Positions 50,001-62,000 of a stretch of DNA of 64,000 nt are shown in pieces. Source of the DNA: Paragordius varius (taxonomy: Eukaryota > Nematomorpha); assembly GCA_964247055.1 (NCBI GenBank), contig OZ176053.1, positions 6,634,001-6,698,000 on the forward strand, given 5' to 3'. How positions within the stretch are numbered: the stretch's first letter is position 1; each line of letters starts with the position of its first letter. Below the pieces are notes generated by a model. It saw nothing but the letters and a program-made list of their open reading frames with translations, searched no databases and was not told the origin of the DNA. The position numbers were made by a program, and so were the translations under genes.

Positions 50001-53000
50001 AGCCAATGCCAAAACAAATATGCTGGCAATAACAGGTATGTGAATAATATCGTAAATAAACCTAAAATAAATGTAAAAATAAACTCAACCCACGTCGAAA
50101 TGTTATTCGACACGGGGGCCGACATATCTTTAATAAATTTTAGCACGTGGGTTAAAATAGGAAAGCCTAAAATAAAACCCATTTATTTTAACATAAACAC
50201 TTATGATAATAATCCTTTACACATAATAGGAGAGACAACTGTAACTCTTGAATTAAATAAATTAAAAAAGATAACAAAATGCTTTATTACGAAGAGACAT
50301 CTTCCTCTAATATTTGGCATGGATTGGATCCAGCTATTCAATATCTCATTGCCTAACGAATTATATATTAATAAATTATATCACACAAATGATATTTACA
50401 ATAAATTTAAGTCTTTATTTGATAACAAATTGGGTTGTTGGAAAGGAGAACCCATAAAGATATTTTTAGAAAACAATAGTAGGGGACGGGTATTTCCGGC
50501 TAGAAGGGTTCCCTTGGCCTTACAAGAGAAATTAAGTGAAGAGATCAAAAGGCTAGTATCCTTAAAAATTATTGAACCAGTAGACCCCAAGCAATCTAAA
50601 ATTTGTTGGTCCAGTCCTATAGTAAACGTATTAAAGTCAAATAATGAATTAAGAATATGCGCAGATTTTAAAGTGTCCATAAACAAATACATTAAAACAC
50701 CTCAATATATAATACCCACATTTGATGATTTGATTTCCAAAATTTCACATGGTAAGACGTTTTCAACATTAGATTTAAAAGATGCTTATCTTCAGATTCC
50801 AGTGCATCCGGAATCTCAAAATCTTCTCACAATATCCACACCTCTTGGGTTTTTTAAATATACTAGGCTCCCTTTTGGTCTGTCGTGCGCACCTAGTTTT
50901 TTCCAACAAATCATGGATGAGCTATTAGGAGATTGTAAGGGAACAGCGGTCTATTTAGATGATGTAATTGTTACGGGGGAAACGGATGAGGAGCATTATA
51001 GAAACCTAACACAAGTATTTGAAAGATTAGAACGAATGGGTCTTAAATTAAAAAAAGATAAAATAAAGCTTTTTCAACAGGAAGTAGAATATTTGGGGTT
51101 TACTATATCAGAAAAAAGTATAAAACCAGCGTGCAGTAAGATTAAAGCCATTCGCGAGTGTCCAGCCCCTAAAGATAAAACAAGTCTCCGTTCGTTTTTG
51201 GGCCTTTTAAACTTTCATTCACGATTTATACCTTCTCTAAATACAATTGTTAACGAACTCCATCAGCTAGCTGGTTCCAAAAAGAAATGGTGTTGGACCG
51301 AGGTACACCAAAATATTTTTGAAAGGGCGAAGCTATTAATAGGGAATAACAGCCGCCTCTTCCCTTTTAACCCCAGACTTCCCCTTATTCTAGAAACGGA
51401 TGCATCTGGGGAGGGGTTTGGGGCCATTTTGTCGCACAGAACGTCGGAAGGTAAACGACCCATTGCATATTTTTCAAAAAAATGTTCCCCGGCAGAAAAA
51501 AATTATTCGGTTATAGAAAAAGAGGCAAAAGCCATTGTATTGGCCCTAGAGAAATTTAAAACATTTTTATATGGCAGAAAATTTGAGATTAGAACAGATC
51601 ATAAACCTCTTATCAAATTATTCGGGCAGCAACGTGTATTAAGCGAGCTAAACAATAGTAAATTGCTAAGATGGATTTCAAAAACATCCATTTTCGACTT
51701 CAACATAATGTACTACCCAGGAACCGAAAATCTAGCAGATTCACTATCAAGACTACCAACTGAGATAACTGAAGAATGTGACAATGACGAGGATATAGCG
51801 CAGGAGGTCCGGTTGCTATGGTGTCAGGAGTTAAACTTAAACAAGGAGAGGGTGCTTAAGGAAACTATGAGCGATGAGACGTGTAAACAGATTAAAGCAG
51901 CACGAAAGACTAATGATTGGTCTCATCCGGGGGTGCAGTCCTATAAACCACTGAGGAATGATATCGAAGAATCATACGGCCTTCTATATTTAGGTGACCG
52001 CCTTATTGTGCCTCAAAGCATGAGGGTTGATGTTCTTAACTATCTTCATAAAGGTCACCCGGGTATACAGTCCATGAAAGCGTTAGGTAAGAGTGGTGTG
52101 TTTTGGCCGAATATGAACCAGGAAATCGAAAAATGGGTGCAAGGCTGCTCAAATTGTCAAAAGTCACGGTTTAACATTGCAGTAAGCCCGACGTATAAAT
52201 GGAACCCGAACACCACCGTTTGGGAGCGATTGCATCTCGATATAGCGGGGCCCGTAGATAACCTTTACTGGGTCATACTTATAGATCACTGCACCCGTTG
52301 GGTGGAAGTAGCACAGCTTAAAACAGTGAACTCGATCAGTATTTTGAAAGTTTTAGAAGGTTGGTTTGCACGATATGGCACCCCAGAGATGATCGTAACT
52401 GATAATGCGTCGTATTTTAAGTCCGGTGATTTTGAAAGAATATTAAGTTCCTCTAATATCAAGCATGTAACCTCTGCGCCATACCACCCTCGGACAAATG
52501 GTTTAGTGGAAAGGGTCATTCAAACATTGAAAACGCACTATTATATGTGTTCTGAAGTAGCAGATCCAGAACGCCGGTTAAACCAGGTACTGTGGGCTTA
52601 CAGATCAGCACATCACAATGGTATAAATGAGACACCTGCACGACTATTCCTAAAACGAAATATACCGACTCCGCTGTCTTGGATGAAAGGCAAACCAAAG
52701 GATTATATCGATGGTACCTCAGATATTATACGTGAGTTCGTTCCAGGTGAGAAAGTGTTTATAAAAAATGAGTTGGAAGCCGGTTGGCGAGAGGGAAAAG
52801 TTGTAGAGCGGACTGGATTATTGTCCTACAATATCGAAGATAGAGGTAGGGTTTTACGAAAGCATACGGATCAATTAAGAAGGCGAAAAGAAGGTCCCGA
52901 TGAACTTAAGCTAGACGACCCGAAAGAATTGGATAAGCTAGACGACCCGAAAGAATTGGAATCGGAACAACAGAATAATAATGATAATATCATAGCCACC

Positions 53001-56000
53001 CCATTGCATGGTCCTCCTATTGATGACAATATTAATAATGATGATACCAATCCTTCCCCGGATATTTGTCAAGATTTCCACAATAATCAGCAAAGTCCCA
53101 ACGGCGATAAGATTGCAGAACCCCCAAGCTTTGAAGTACCAGTGGAGAGACGCTATCCTACCAGAAACCGAAAAGCCCCTGACAGATACACAAATCACTT
53201 TTAAATTAGATAGGAGATATGTTATGTATAATAACTTATTTGTTTTTGTTAACTTAACTCAATTAATCTTATTTTAGTTACCATTGAAAATATAATTTGT
53301 GCATAATACACCTTTATACTTGTTACGCTAAAAATGTATATTATCTTGGTTGTGAATGCTTTTACCTAAATAATGTAATATTGAACCTTATGCAAATATA
53401 TAACTTGTGAATGCTTTCATCTAAATATTGAAATATTTAACCTTATGCAAAAATGCAACCTCGCTCTAAAACTATATATAATGGAACATAGTTTTTTTAT
53501 GATATAAAATAAATTCCTTTTTTCCACTTATTACAAAAAATAATCTTTATTATTTATATATAGTTTATAATATATTTTAATGATAATTTTTATAATGCGC
53601 AAATTTTGCGATTTTACGATATGGAACAATTACCATAATGGAAATAATTTTAAGTAATGCACCATGAGAACTCTGACAAATTTTTTCAGAATATATATTG
53701 TTCATCAGGATATTTTTCTATATCCTCCAATTTTGTGCAATATGTAGTTTCAAACGATAAAATTTTGATTTTTACTCATCTTAATTAAATAAGTAGCAAT
53801 AAAAGATTAGTAAATCAATGCAAAACATTATAAATAAATAAATTATTTTATGGCTGTCATTATATCAAAATCATATTCAATAAGAAATTTGTGTATGGAC
53901 AAAAAGTATATAATTAAATTGCAAATGCAAAGTAGTCATTTTTTGACATAAAAAACGAAGAATTCCCAACCACAAAAAATATATACTATATTTTAATTAT
54001 TTTTTTTGCCTTTTACAAAATTATATTAAAACTTTTTATTAGATAACTTTGAATTCGACGAAGTCTCAAAACCCGAATTCGATACACACAAATGGTAACT
54101 ATCAATGAATAATTTTATTTGTGTTTTAAAAAAAAATTATCTTTACAAAAAAAAGACTTACCTATTATCTAATTCAAGCCTCAAATATTGCCAAAAAAAA
54201 ATTGAAATAATAACATGGTAAGGTTATAATTTGTAAGATAAATATGTCTTTTTCTAAAATATTCGTAGAAATTTTCAAAAATTAGAATGAATGACGAAAC
54301 TGATTATGTTGATTATTTTAATATTAAAGAAATGTTAAAATGAATGCTAAAAATAGATTATCGTCAAATCCTATTTTGATTAAAAAATGATTACTGTTCG
54401 CAAAAACGCCGGGTTCTTCCAATAAATGATCAGCTATTCAATAATCTCAGTAATGCCCTTACTATTTATTGTAACCAATCATGTCTGAGATTATATTATA
54501 ATATATTTACATAAATATGTTTTGTATGATTTGATACAGTTGTCCAACACGCGGCCCTCCGAGATAGTGAGCGACCCGCGAAAAATTCGAAAAATTACCA
54601 AAAACCTAAATTCTATAATATGCAAAAATAATTTCAAAATCCTGATAAAATTAATAGTTCAACAAATTTTCTATAAGTTTCCAAATTTTAGCAATAAACT
54701 AGCAATAATTTGTTAAATAAATACTAGTCTCGTATTATTTACAGTCGATGCTTAAACTTTACAAATATATATATAAAATCTCATAAATTTTTTGAATACA
54801 GACCGCGAATCCTGTGTTAAACACATTCTTATCATTATTATCCTTATATAAATACTGTAGAAACCGTTAAAGAAGAATCTTAGTTAAATTTATTTATAAG
54901 ACTGTATATTGTTAGTTCTCGCTTTGCCTCCATGTTCTCTCTTTTTTAATTTATAGAGCTGTCTATGATTTTGCCATATAGTTGAATGGGTTTTCAAGTT
55001 TTGTAATTTTTCAGATATTAATAAACTTTGTGCTACCGCAAATATGTCTGTATTGTTTTGTCTATTAGAACACTTATTTTTCAAACCATAATTATTTTAT
55101 TAGTTTCAAAATGATTTGCCTAAAGTGCGTAAATTATTATGGGTATCGCCAAATCTCTTATCACACATTTTAAATTATCAACTAAGTGTTTCTAAAATCA
55201 AAGAAAACGGTTAAAACTATACCTTAAATATTTGTACTTTTTACCTTTTAAAGATCAATGAAATACCTATCAAAGTTTTCATTCTGTTTTTTGCTTTCAT
55301 AATGTCAATTTACCATTAGGAGTATATATCAGAGTAAAATTATATTTGCACACTATGTAAGAAAGTTCATCTCTTTCTATTATGTTAGGTAAAGCACCTT
55401 GACATAATTAATACTAAATTTTTGGTTTCGTTTAGGATAATTATGTATTTGATATATATTTAATATACTTTAACTTTGTAGTAAAGAAAACTCAAAAAAG
55501 AAAGTCTCAACATCCAAAGTTTTATATTGAAGCACGAATATATAAAGAATCTTCTGATGATTATCTAACTATGGAACAATTGGAAACCTATGTAATTTTT
55601 AGCGGGTTGATTTTTTTCGAAATTATTTTATTTTGACATAAATTTTTCATGATAACTTAATATGTTGGAATATTGAGTTTTATTTAAATAAAAAGGACAT
55701 ATTTTTTAAACCTTAGTTTTTTGATAAAACCTATCGTTTTGGGTTGCTAAATATGGAAGATATGCAAATCTGTAATAGTAATCAATACGTTATATGAAAA
55801 AATAAGGTGAAAATATTATTTAGCTATCTTTTTATATTTGTCTTCTATTACCTTTTGTCTTTTATAATATTATTTTTTATTATAAAACTAATTATCAGTT
55901 TTTTAAAAATTCAATAAATACATTTTATGTTTTGATTATTGATATTTTAAAATGTCAATATCTTCTATTTTTACTTTATATTTATATTTTATAACCTTAT

Positions 56001-59000
56001 TAGGTTAATGCTTTCATCAGACATCCCAGCATTGATAATGATATCAGTTTTGTTATAGTTGGTCATGAACCTTATGTAATTTTTTATTTTTAAAATTTGT
56101 ATTGTATATAATTTAAATTTAACGAATTTTGAGGGTCATTTTAAAGATAATTGCATTACACTTCTTGCACCAGTAACACAAACAGTGTGCGCGAAATCGG
56201 AAGTCATAATATATATATATTGATGAAATATTTATCCTCATAACTTTAGTTTAAGGCTTACTACTCTTTTATGGTAATTGCTTCTTATAGATTGAAAAGC
56301 ATTGGCGCACATTTTGTTATATAAACTTATTTGGTGGAAAAATGCTTCGTTCCTAAATCTTTTTAACAACACTATATTATATTTTAAGTTTTCTATGTGC
56401 GATCTCTGAAAGTGGTGGGCTAGATCAGGACTTGAATTTAAATTGTTCGAGGATGAATTTGAACTGTTCAAGGGCATTTAAAGTGTAAACGGTATATTAT
56501 GAACAATGCTAATAACGGTATCGAAACGCCTTAAGATCCGAATCTCAAAACTTCTTGCCGGCATTTTTTAAGAATCTTTTAAAACGGTTATTTGTTTATT
56601 GTGGTTAAATGTTAAAATACTTTACAAATTCAAGAGCACCAAATTTTGTATTGAATTTTAAATCACCTGCTAGTTCAGGACTGTAAAAATCTAAGCTTTT
56701 TTTCTCTTACTACAGGATACAAGTATTTGATATAAAAAACCAAAATCACTTTCCGAACAAAACTATTTAAACTCTGGGCTACAATTATGAAATGTAATCG
56801 TCTCAGTGAAAATGTAATAAGTTGTTAAATCACACTTAAAAATTTAAAAATGCAACATAAAAAATAAAAAACTATGCCAAAATCTATCTCAAATATGAGT
56901 TAACTTAGTTGAGAACCACATAATATATTTTGAGTGAAATTTGTGATTTTGATTTAAATTCGGGGTATAAATAGATTGCGATTAAAATATACTATTTTAA
57001 ATGCGCTATATAGCCCTTGGTAAAACGTTCGTATTGTTAGAAATAATATAATCTCCTTTTGGCTTATACTCATAAAATGTCATTGTTATATCCTGCTTTA
57101 TTTATCATCAAAAAAGCATTTGATTGTTGATGTAAACTTTAGATTGGCCGAGAGAACGTTTCAATAGGCTTTTTTTGGCTGGGTGGTATTTTTGATTCTC
57201 GGCTCTTTTGCGCTTACAAATATGCCCTTTGTAGGCAGTTTAAAAAGGTTGAGGGCAAATATAATTTTGATGACTAATTTAACGCGTAATATTTAATTGC
57301 AACAAAATAATAAAAATATTCTAATATTTTAGCCTTATGCGATAGATAGTTCTTTAAACCATTCCACTCAACTATCACAGTTTTGTAGAAATACGCAATA
57401 CTCACGGCGCGCGGGAAGGGAAGATGTATCAATTTTGATGTCAAAGTTTATAATATGTATTATCAAGATTAAATTTAAAAGTAAACTAACTAAGTTTGTT
57501 GAAATTTATCGTTTTTCGGCGTATTAACAGGGTTAATTGCTATTAAGTTTATTATTTTGCGAAGCTCGGAAATTAAGTTGTTATCTAAAATATATATTAA
57601 TAATTTTTATTATAACAATCCGGCGGTTTATAGTTGTGAATACGAACCTTCAAACAAAAATATAAAAAATCAATTTTTTTATATTTTAATCATGGACTAT
57701 AATGTGTCAATTAGTTATTGTAATTTTTGTTTATTGCTGCAAAATTTGGAAAGATATATTATTTGCGTAGATTTTTAAAATTGCAGTTATATTTTATAAA
57801 TAATAATTTTTATTTTAAAAAATTATAGTACTTTCCGAAATATAAGAGTGTGGTATATATTAACAATAAACGAGTTTATTTAACCCTTTACTTAACAATA
57901 AATGGTGTTAATATATGAAATAGATATAATTGAATTAATTATCATTAAAAAAATCAGTAAATTTTTAAAGGGCCATGCGGTCCCCGGGCCACGTGTTGAA
58001 CACTCCTCTCATATATATTTTTTAAATATTTATATTTGATATCGCTCTATGACAATTTTAAATTAAATATCAACAATAATTTAAAATTGATTATTATATA
58101 GTAAATGGCGGGAACATTCAACACTTGGTAAGTTTTTAATATACATATTATATTTTGCAGTTAAAATATAAGGAAATTTTTAAAATAGTACTATAAAGTC
58201 TAGCAAATAGCTTATTTTAATTACTATATACTATATTTGGGCATCAAATTAAAAAATGTCAGAGAGCGGCTCATATCATCTTTTTCGAAATTATATCCCC
58301 AACTATTACAAAATAAAGTTTTAAGCATGGTTAAAATTGTAAAATGTTGGTTAAGCAAGTTGCTAGAAATCGTATGATCATAACACTATCATCTTGTAAA
58401 AATAATTATTTGAAAATTTTTCATAACTATAAACTAAATAGCCTATAATCACCATGCACTCTTAAAATTCAAATAAGGTCTTGCTTATTATATCATAAAT
58501 TTATTAAGTTAAGTGTACCTTTTAAACTTATTAGTTTGTGAGTATTTTGGAGTTCTCGTAATATTGCGTCCAAAATCGAGAGGTATAAAGTTGATAAAAC
58601 ATATATATGATAAATAAATGTATCTGCTCATGATGCTTACTTTAAAAGCTTACGATTATAATAATGTATTACTTTTGTGGCAGTCTCGATATCGCTAAAT
58701 CGCAAAATTAGCGCCCAAGTGTTTTATAAAATTTTGGTAGAAATTAAATGCTTTATTCCAAAAAATCAAATCATATGATATACCATATTCAAAAGGCTAA
58801 ACATAAAAAATCTTTAGATGTGGGCTCAAGAAGTCATTTTTTTCGCCCTTCTAAAATGGGCTAGTTCTCTTAATATAAAGCATAAATGCCGAGATTTCGT
58901 AATAACTTTTTTTATAATATGCTAGATTATGGCATCAAAAAATATATTTTTAATAAAATGCCTTTGTTCAAAATTAAATTTTTAGCAAAATGTTAAAGTG

Positions 59001-62000
59001 TAATTCATACTTATTAAAGGCATGGTGAAAATGGTATTAAAAAACACTTTTTCTATATGATTCGACTAAGTATTTTTATCACCTAAGAATTTTAATCAAA
59101 ATTTGTTGCCCTTAAATTTTTACAAAAATTTTCTAAAATTAAAAACAAACAAACCTTTATATAGAATTTTGAGATGATAGAAATTGTGATCGAATTATAT
59201 GGAAGTGTTTATAAAATACCTTAACTTAAAGTGTTTTTATACTGTTTCCACCATGCTTAAAAATATCATAAAACTCGTTTCAGCTAAATTTTGCAATAAA
59301 TTAAATTTTTAAAGCATAATATCCCTTTTCCGGAAAATTTATTTTGTGTCAAATAGCAAATTTTTTATCGTTCAATCTCGGCCCTTTCGCCTTTTATATG
59401 GCTCATTTAAAACCGTCTAAATTGAGATTTTTGGAGCTCACGGCCAAAGTTCAAAAATTTAATGTTGCTTTGCCTTTTTATGTATTTTATTATTAAAAAT
59501 GTTTATGTAGGTTTTAAAATAAAAATTTGAACAAGTATCTTTATCCGAAATATTTGGTTTTAATTCCTAATATATAATTCGCATAAAAGGCATTTTATTA
59601 TGATCAATAAAAGATGAAAAAATAAAAAAAGTATACTTTTAAATATTTAATTCCATTTAATAAATCAAAGCTAAAATCTATATTTAAGTATAATATTTAA
59701 TTCGCTATATATTTTACTCTAAAAGCTTATATATTTGTCCATATCAATACCGAACGGGTTACTCACAAGCATATGGGTGCAAATAACTAAGTCAGTACAA
59801 AACTGATGCTTTATAATTTTTTTAAAATGCTTTTGTGTATTAATTTGATTTTTGCATTTCAAACGCTATACTTTATAAAGATTGTTGAATACAAGCTTAG
59901 AATTTATGTGTTTAACTATTATATATTGATTAGCAGCAGATATACAAAATAGCAAATCCTTATAATCAGTTCTGTCACGGTGCTGATTATGAGCTTCTGA
60001 TAATCTTACACACTGTCCACAAAAAATATCCTGATGAAATAATTATTTTGATACATAAATATATCAATATTATCAGGATGCTTTTGGTTTTGGCTCTTAC
60101 GAGTAACACATTTTTTATGTAACTTTTTTTGGTAGGTAAATGCGTTATTCCAAAAAATACTAAAATAGATCATAAACTAATATAAAAAGAAAAACAATAT
60201 TTTTTAAAAAATAATTTTTAGATTTGGGCTCTTAAAGTCCAAAGTCTTTTTGCTCTTTAATGGGATAAATGCTAAAAAAAATGTCGAGATTGCGTAATAA
60301 TTTTAAATATATGCTAAATTTCAATATCAATAATATTTTATAAAAGGTATACTTTTTTCAAAATAAAATTTTTAGCAAAATTTTGTTGGCCTACTTTATG
60401 CTATTTTGCATAATGGTAACGTATAAAAACGTTTATTTTAATATGATTTAAGAATTTTGAACAGTTCTATCACCTCAGAATTTTAATCAATTTATGTTAA
60501 ATATAGATTGTATATTTTTCACAAAATTTCACAATATAAAAGCAAATAAACCTTAATTAAAATTCTGAAGCAATAGAAATGTTCAGCATCATCGAATTAT
60601 ATAGAAAAAGATTTTTCATAATGTATTAAAGTGTGTTTATACCATTTCATAGTTTCTTAGTATCGTATGAAGTACGCTTCAACAAAATTTCGCTCAAAAT
60701 TTTTGAAATAAGTATATATTTTTAAATAAGAAATTTGCTCTAAAATTGCAATCTCGCATTTGCATTATTGCGTTAATTTTAATGGAACGAACCCTATAAG
60801 AGCAAAAAAATTGAGACTAGGTGACAAATTAAAATCTATAAATATTTTACATTTTAAATGTAGTTTATGATTTTTATTGGAATTAAGTATTTATCTTTCA
60901 TTAAAATAAATTTTATATAAAAAATGAGAGCAAATATCGCTTTCTGATATACATTACTTACCACTAAGGTATAACTCTCTTAAATCACACTAAAGGGCCA
61001 AAAAAGCACCATGTTGACAGATTTTCCTATCAATACATATATATACTGTGTGCAAAAAAAGGGTTGATTTAACGAAAGAATTTTTTTTCATGAGATAGCT
61101 TATGACCAGCGTATTTATTTGCCGCAAAAATTTTTATGTAGTTTTTATTGAGAGAAAATCGAAATCGGCAAAAAGTGAAAATTAATGATAATTAAGAATA
61201 ATTTAAAAAATAATGATAAAATTTGAAATATTATGGTTTATTATCATTTTAGGAGATATTTTCAATATAACCTAATATCATATTAGGGTTTCTATAAAAT
61301 TTCAGGTCAAAAGATGGCGTTTTTCTTTTATCACACTTAAAAGACAAAAAAAATGAATTAAACATTATAATTTTATTGGATTATTTACTACTTAAACTCA
61401 CTATTAAAATCTTAACATTCATATATTCAGGAAAATTAACTTCTATATCAAAATAAAACCAAAAATATTGTTTTTTATTTTTGCATTTTTTTGTCATCTG
61501 GTTTATGAGTATATAAAAAATTTGTACTGTTATGTAAATGAGTGGGAATTATAAAATATATAATTTATGCAAAATAAGATTTAAAAATAGTGGAATATTA
61601 ACCAAGAATCCTTACAATTTCCTGTAACATGTCTGTTTTATGACAAATTAATATTTCTATTAGGATTTACACAGATTGTTGGTAGATATTCAACTAATTT
61701 TCAATCCTATTTTGCATATATTATATACTTAATAATTCCCACTCATTTAAGAATCCAAAATAAAACAGTATAAATTTTTATACACTCATAAACCAGATGA
61801 CAAAAATTGCAAAAATAAAATCAATATTTTTGGTTTTATTTTATTAAGTTTATTTTGCTGAATAAATATGAATATTAAGATTTTAATAGTGAGTTTAGGT
61901 AGTAAATAATTAAAAAAAATTATTTTAATATAGTTTAATTAAATTATTTTGTTTTTTAAGTGATAAAAACTTGAGATTTTATAGAAACACTAACTATATG

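Larger units (their letters stand above)
48866..53535 (+). mobile_element. Ty3/gypsy LTR retrotransposon, looks whole, very young
   Basis: Two 316-bp LTRs (TG...CA), apparently identical by eye, flanked by a 5-bp aaaaa duplication. One long gag-pol frame runs between them and no break is visible. The order protease, reverse transcriptase, RNase H, integrase is that of Ty3/gypsy; the gag and pol style recalls the Mag or K02A2.6-like group. No envelope gene. A conventional TGG-starting primer site was not found right after the left LTR; a short purine run precedes the right LTR. LTR identity implies a recent insertion. It lies in the sense direction in intron 1 of the ADAMTS-like gene, inside an older foldback element. 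Confidence 0.95.
48090..53620. repeat. Foldback DNA element, copy A, split by a retrotransposon
   Basis: The left part (48090-48865) contains two arms that are roughly inverted copies: ..ttggtgaaaacgg..cattctatcaactta.. against ..agtaatagaaatgttcagcctcgtc..ccgttttcaccaatat... The outer part of the right arm continues after the LTR element at 53541-53620 (aaattttgcgattttacg), matching the inverse of the left end (cgcaaaattagc). Related copies lie at 58.7 and 60.1 kb. Confidence 0.75.

Noticed and set aside
54043-54094. Reading of ADAMTS-like exon 2 as NFEFDEVSKPEFDTHK
   Set aside because: That frame looks attractive but does not match the phase of exons 1 and 3; the frame beginning ITLNSTKSQNPNS does.
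59940-60060. Possible extra ADAMTS-like exon with Cys-His-x-x-Asp-Tyr
   Set aside because: An open frame follows an acceptor-like cag, but no donor fits and the sequence does not continue the family pattern; exons 5 and 6 join in phase without it.
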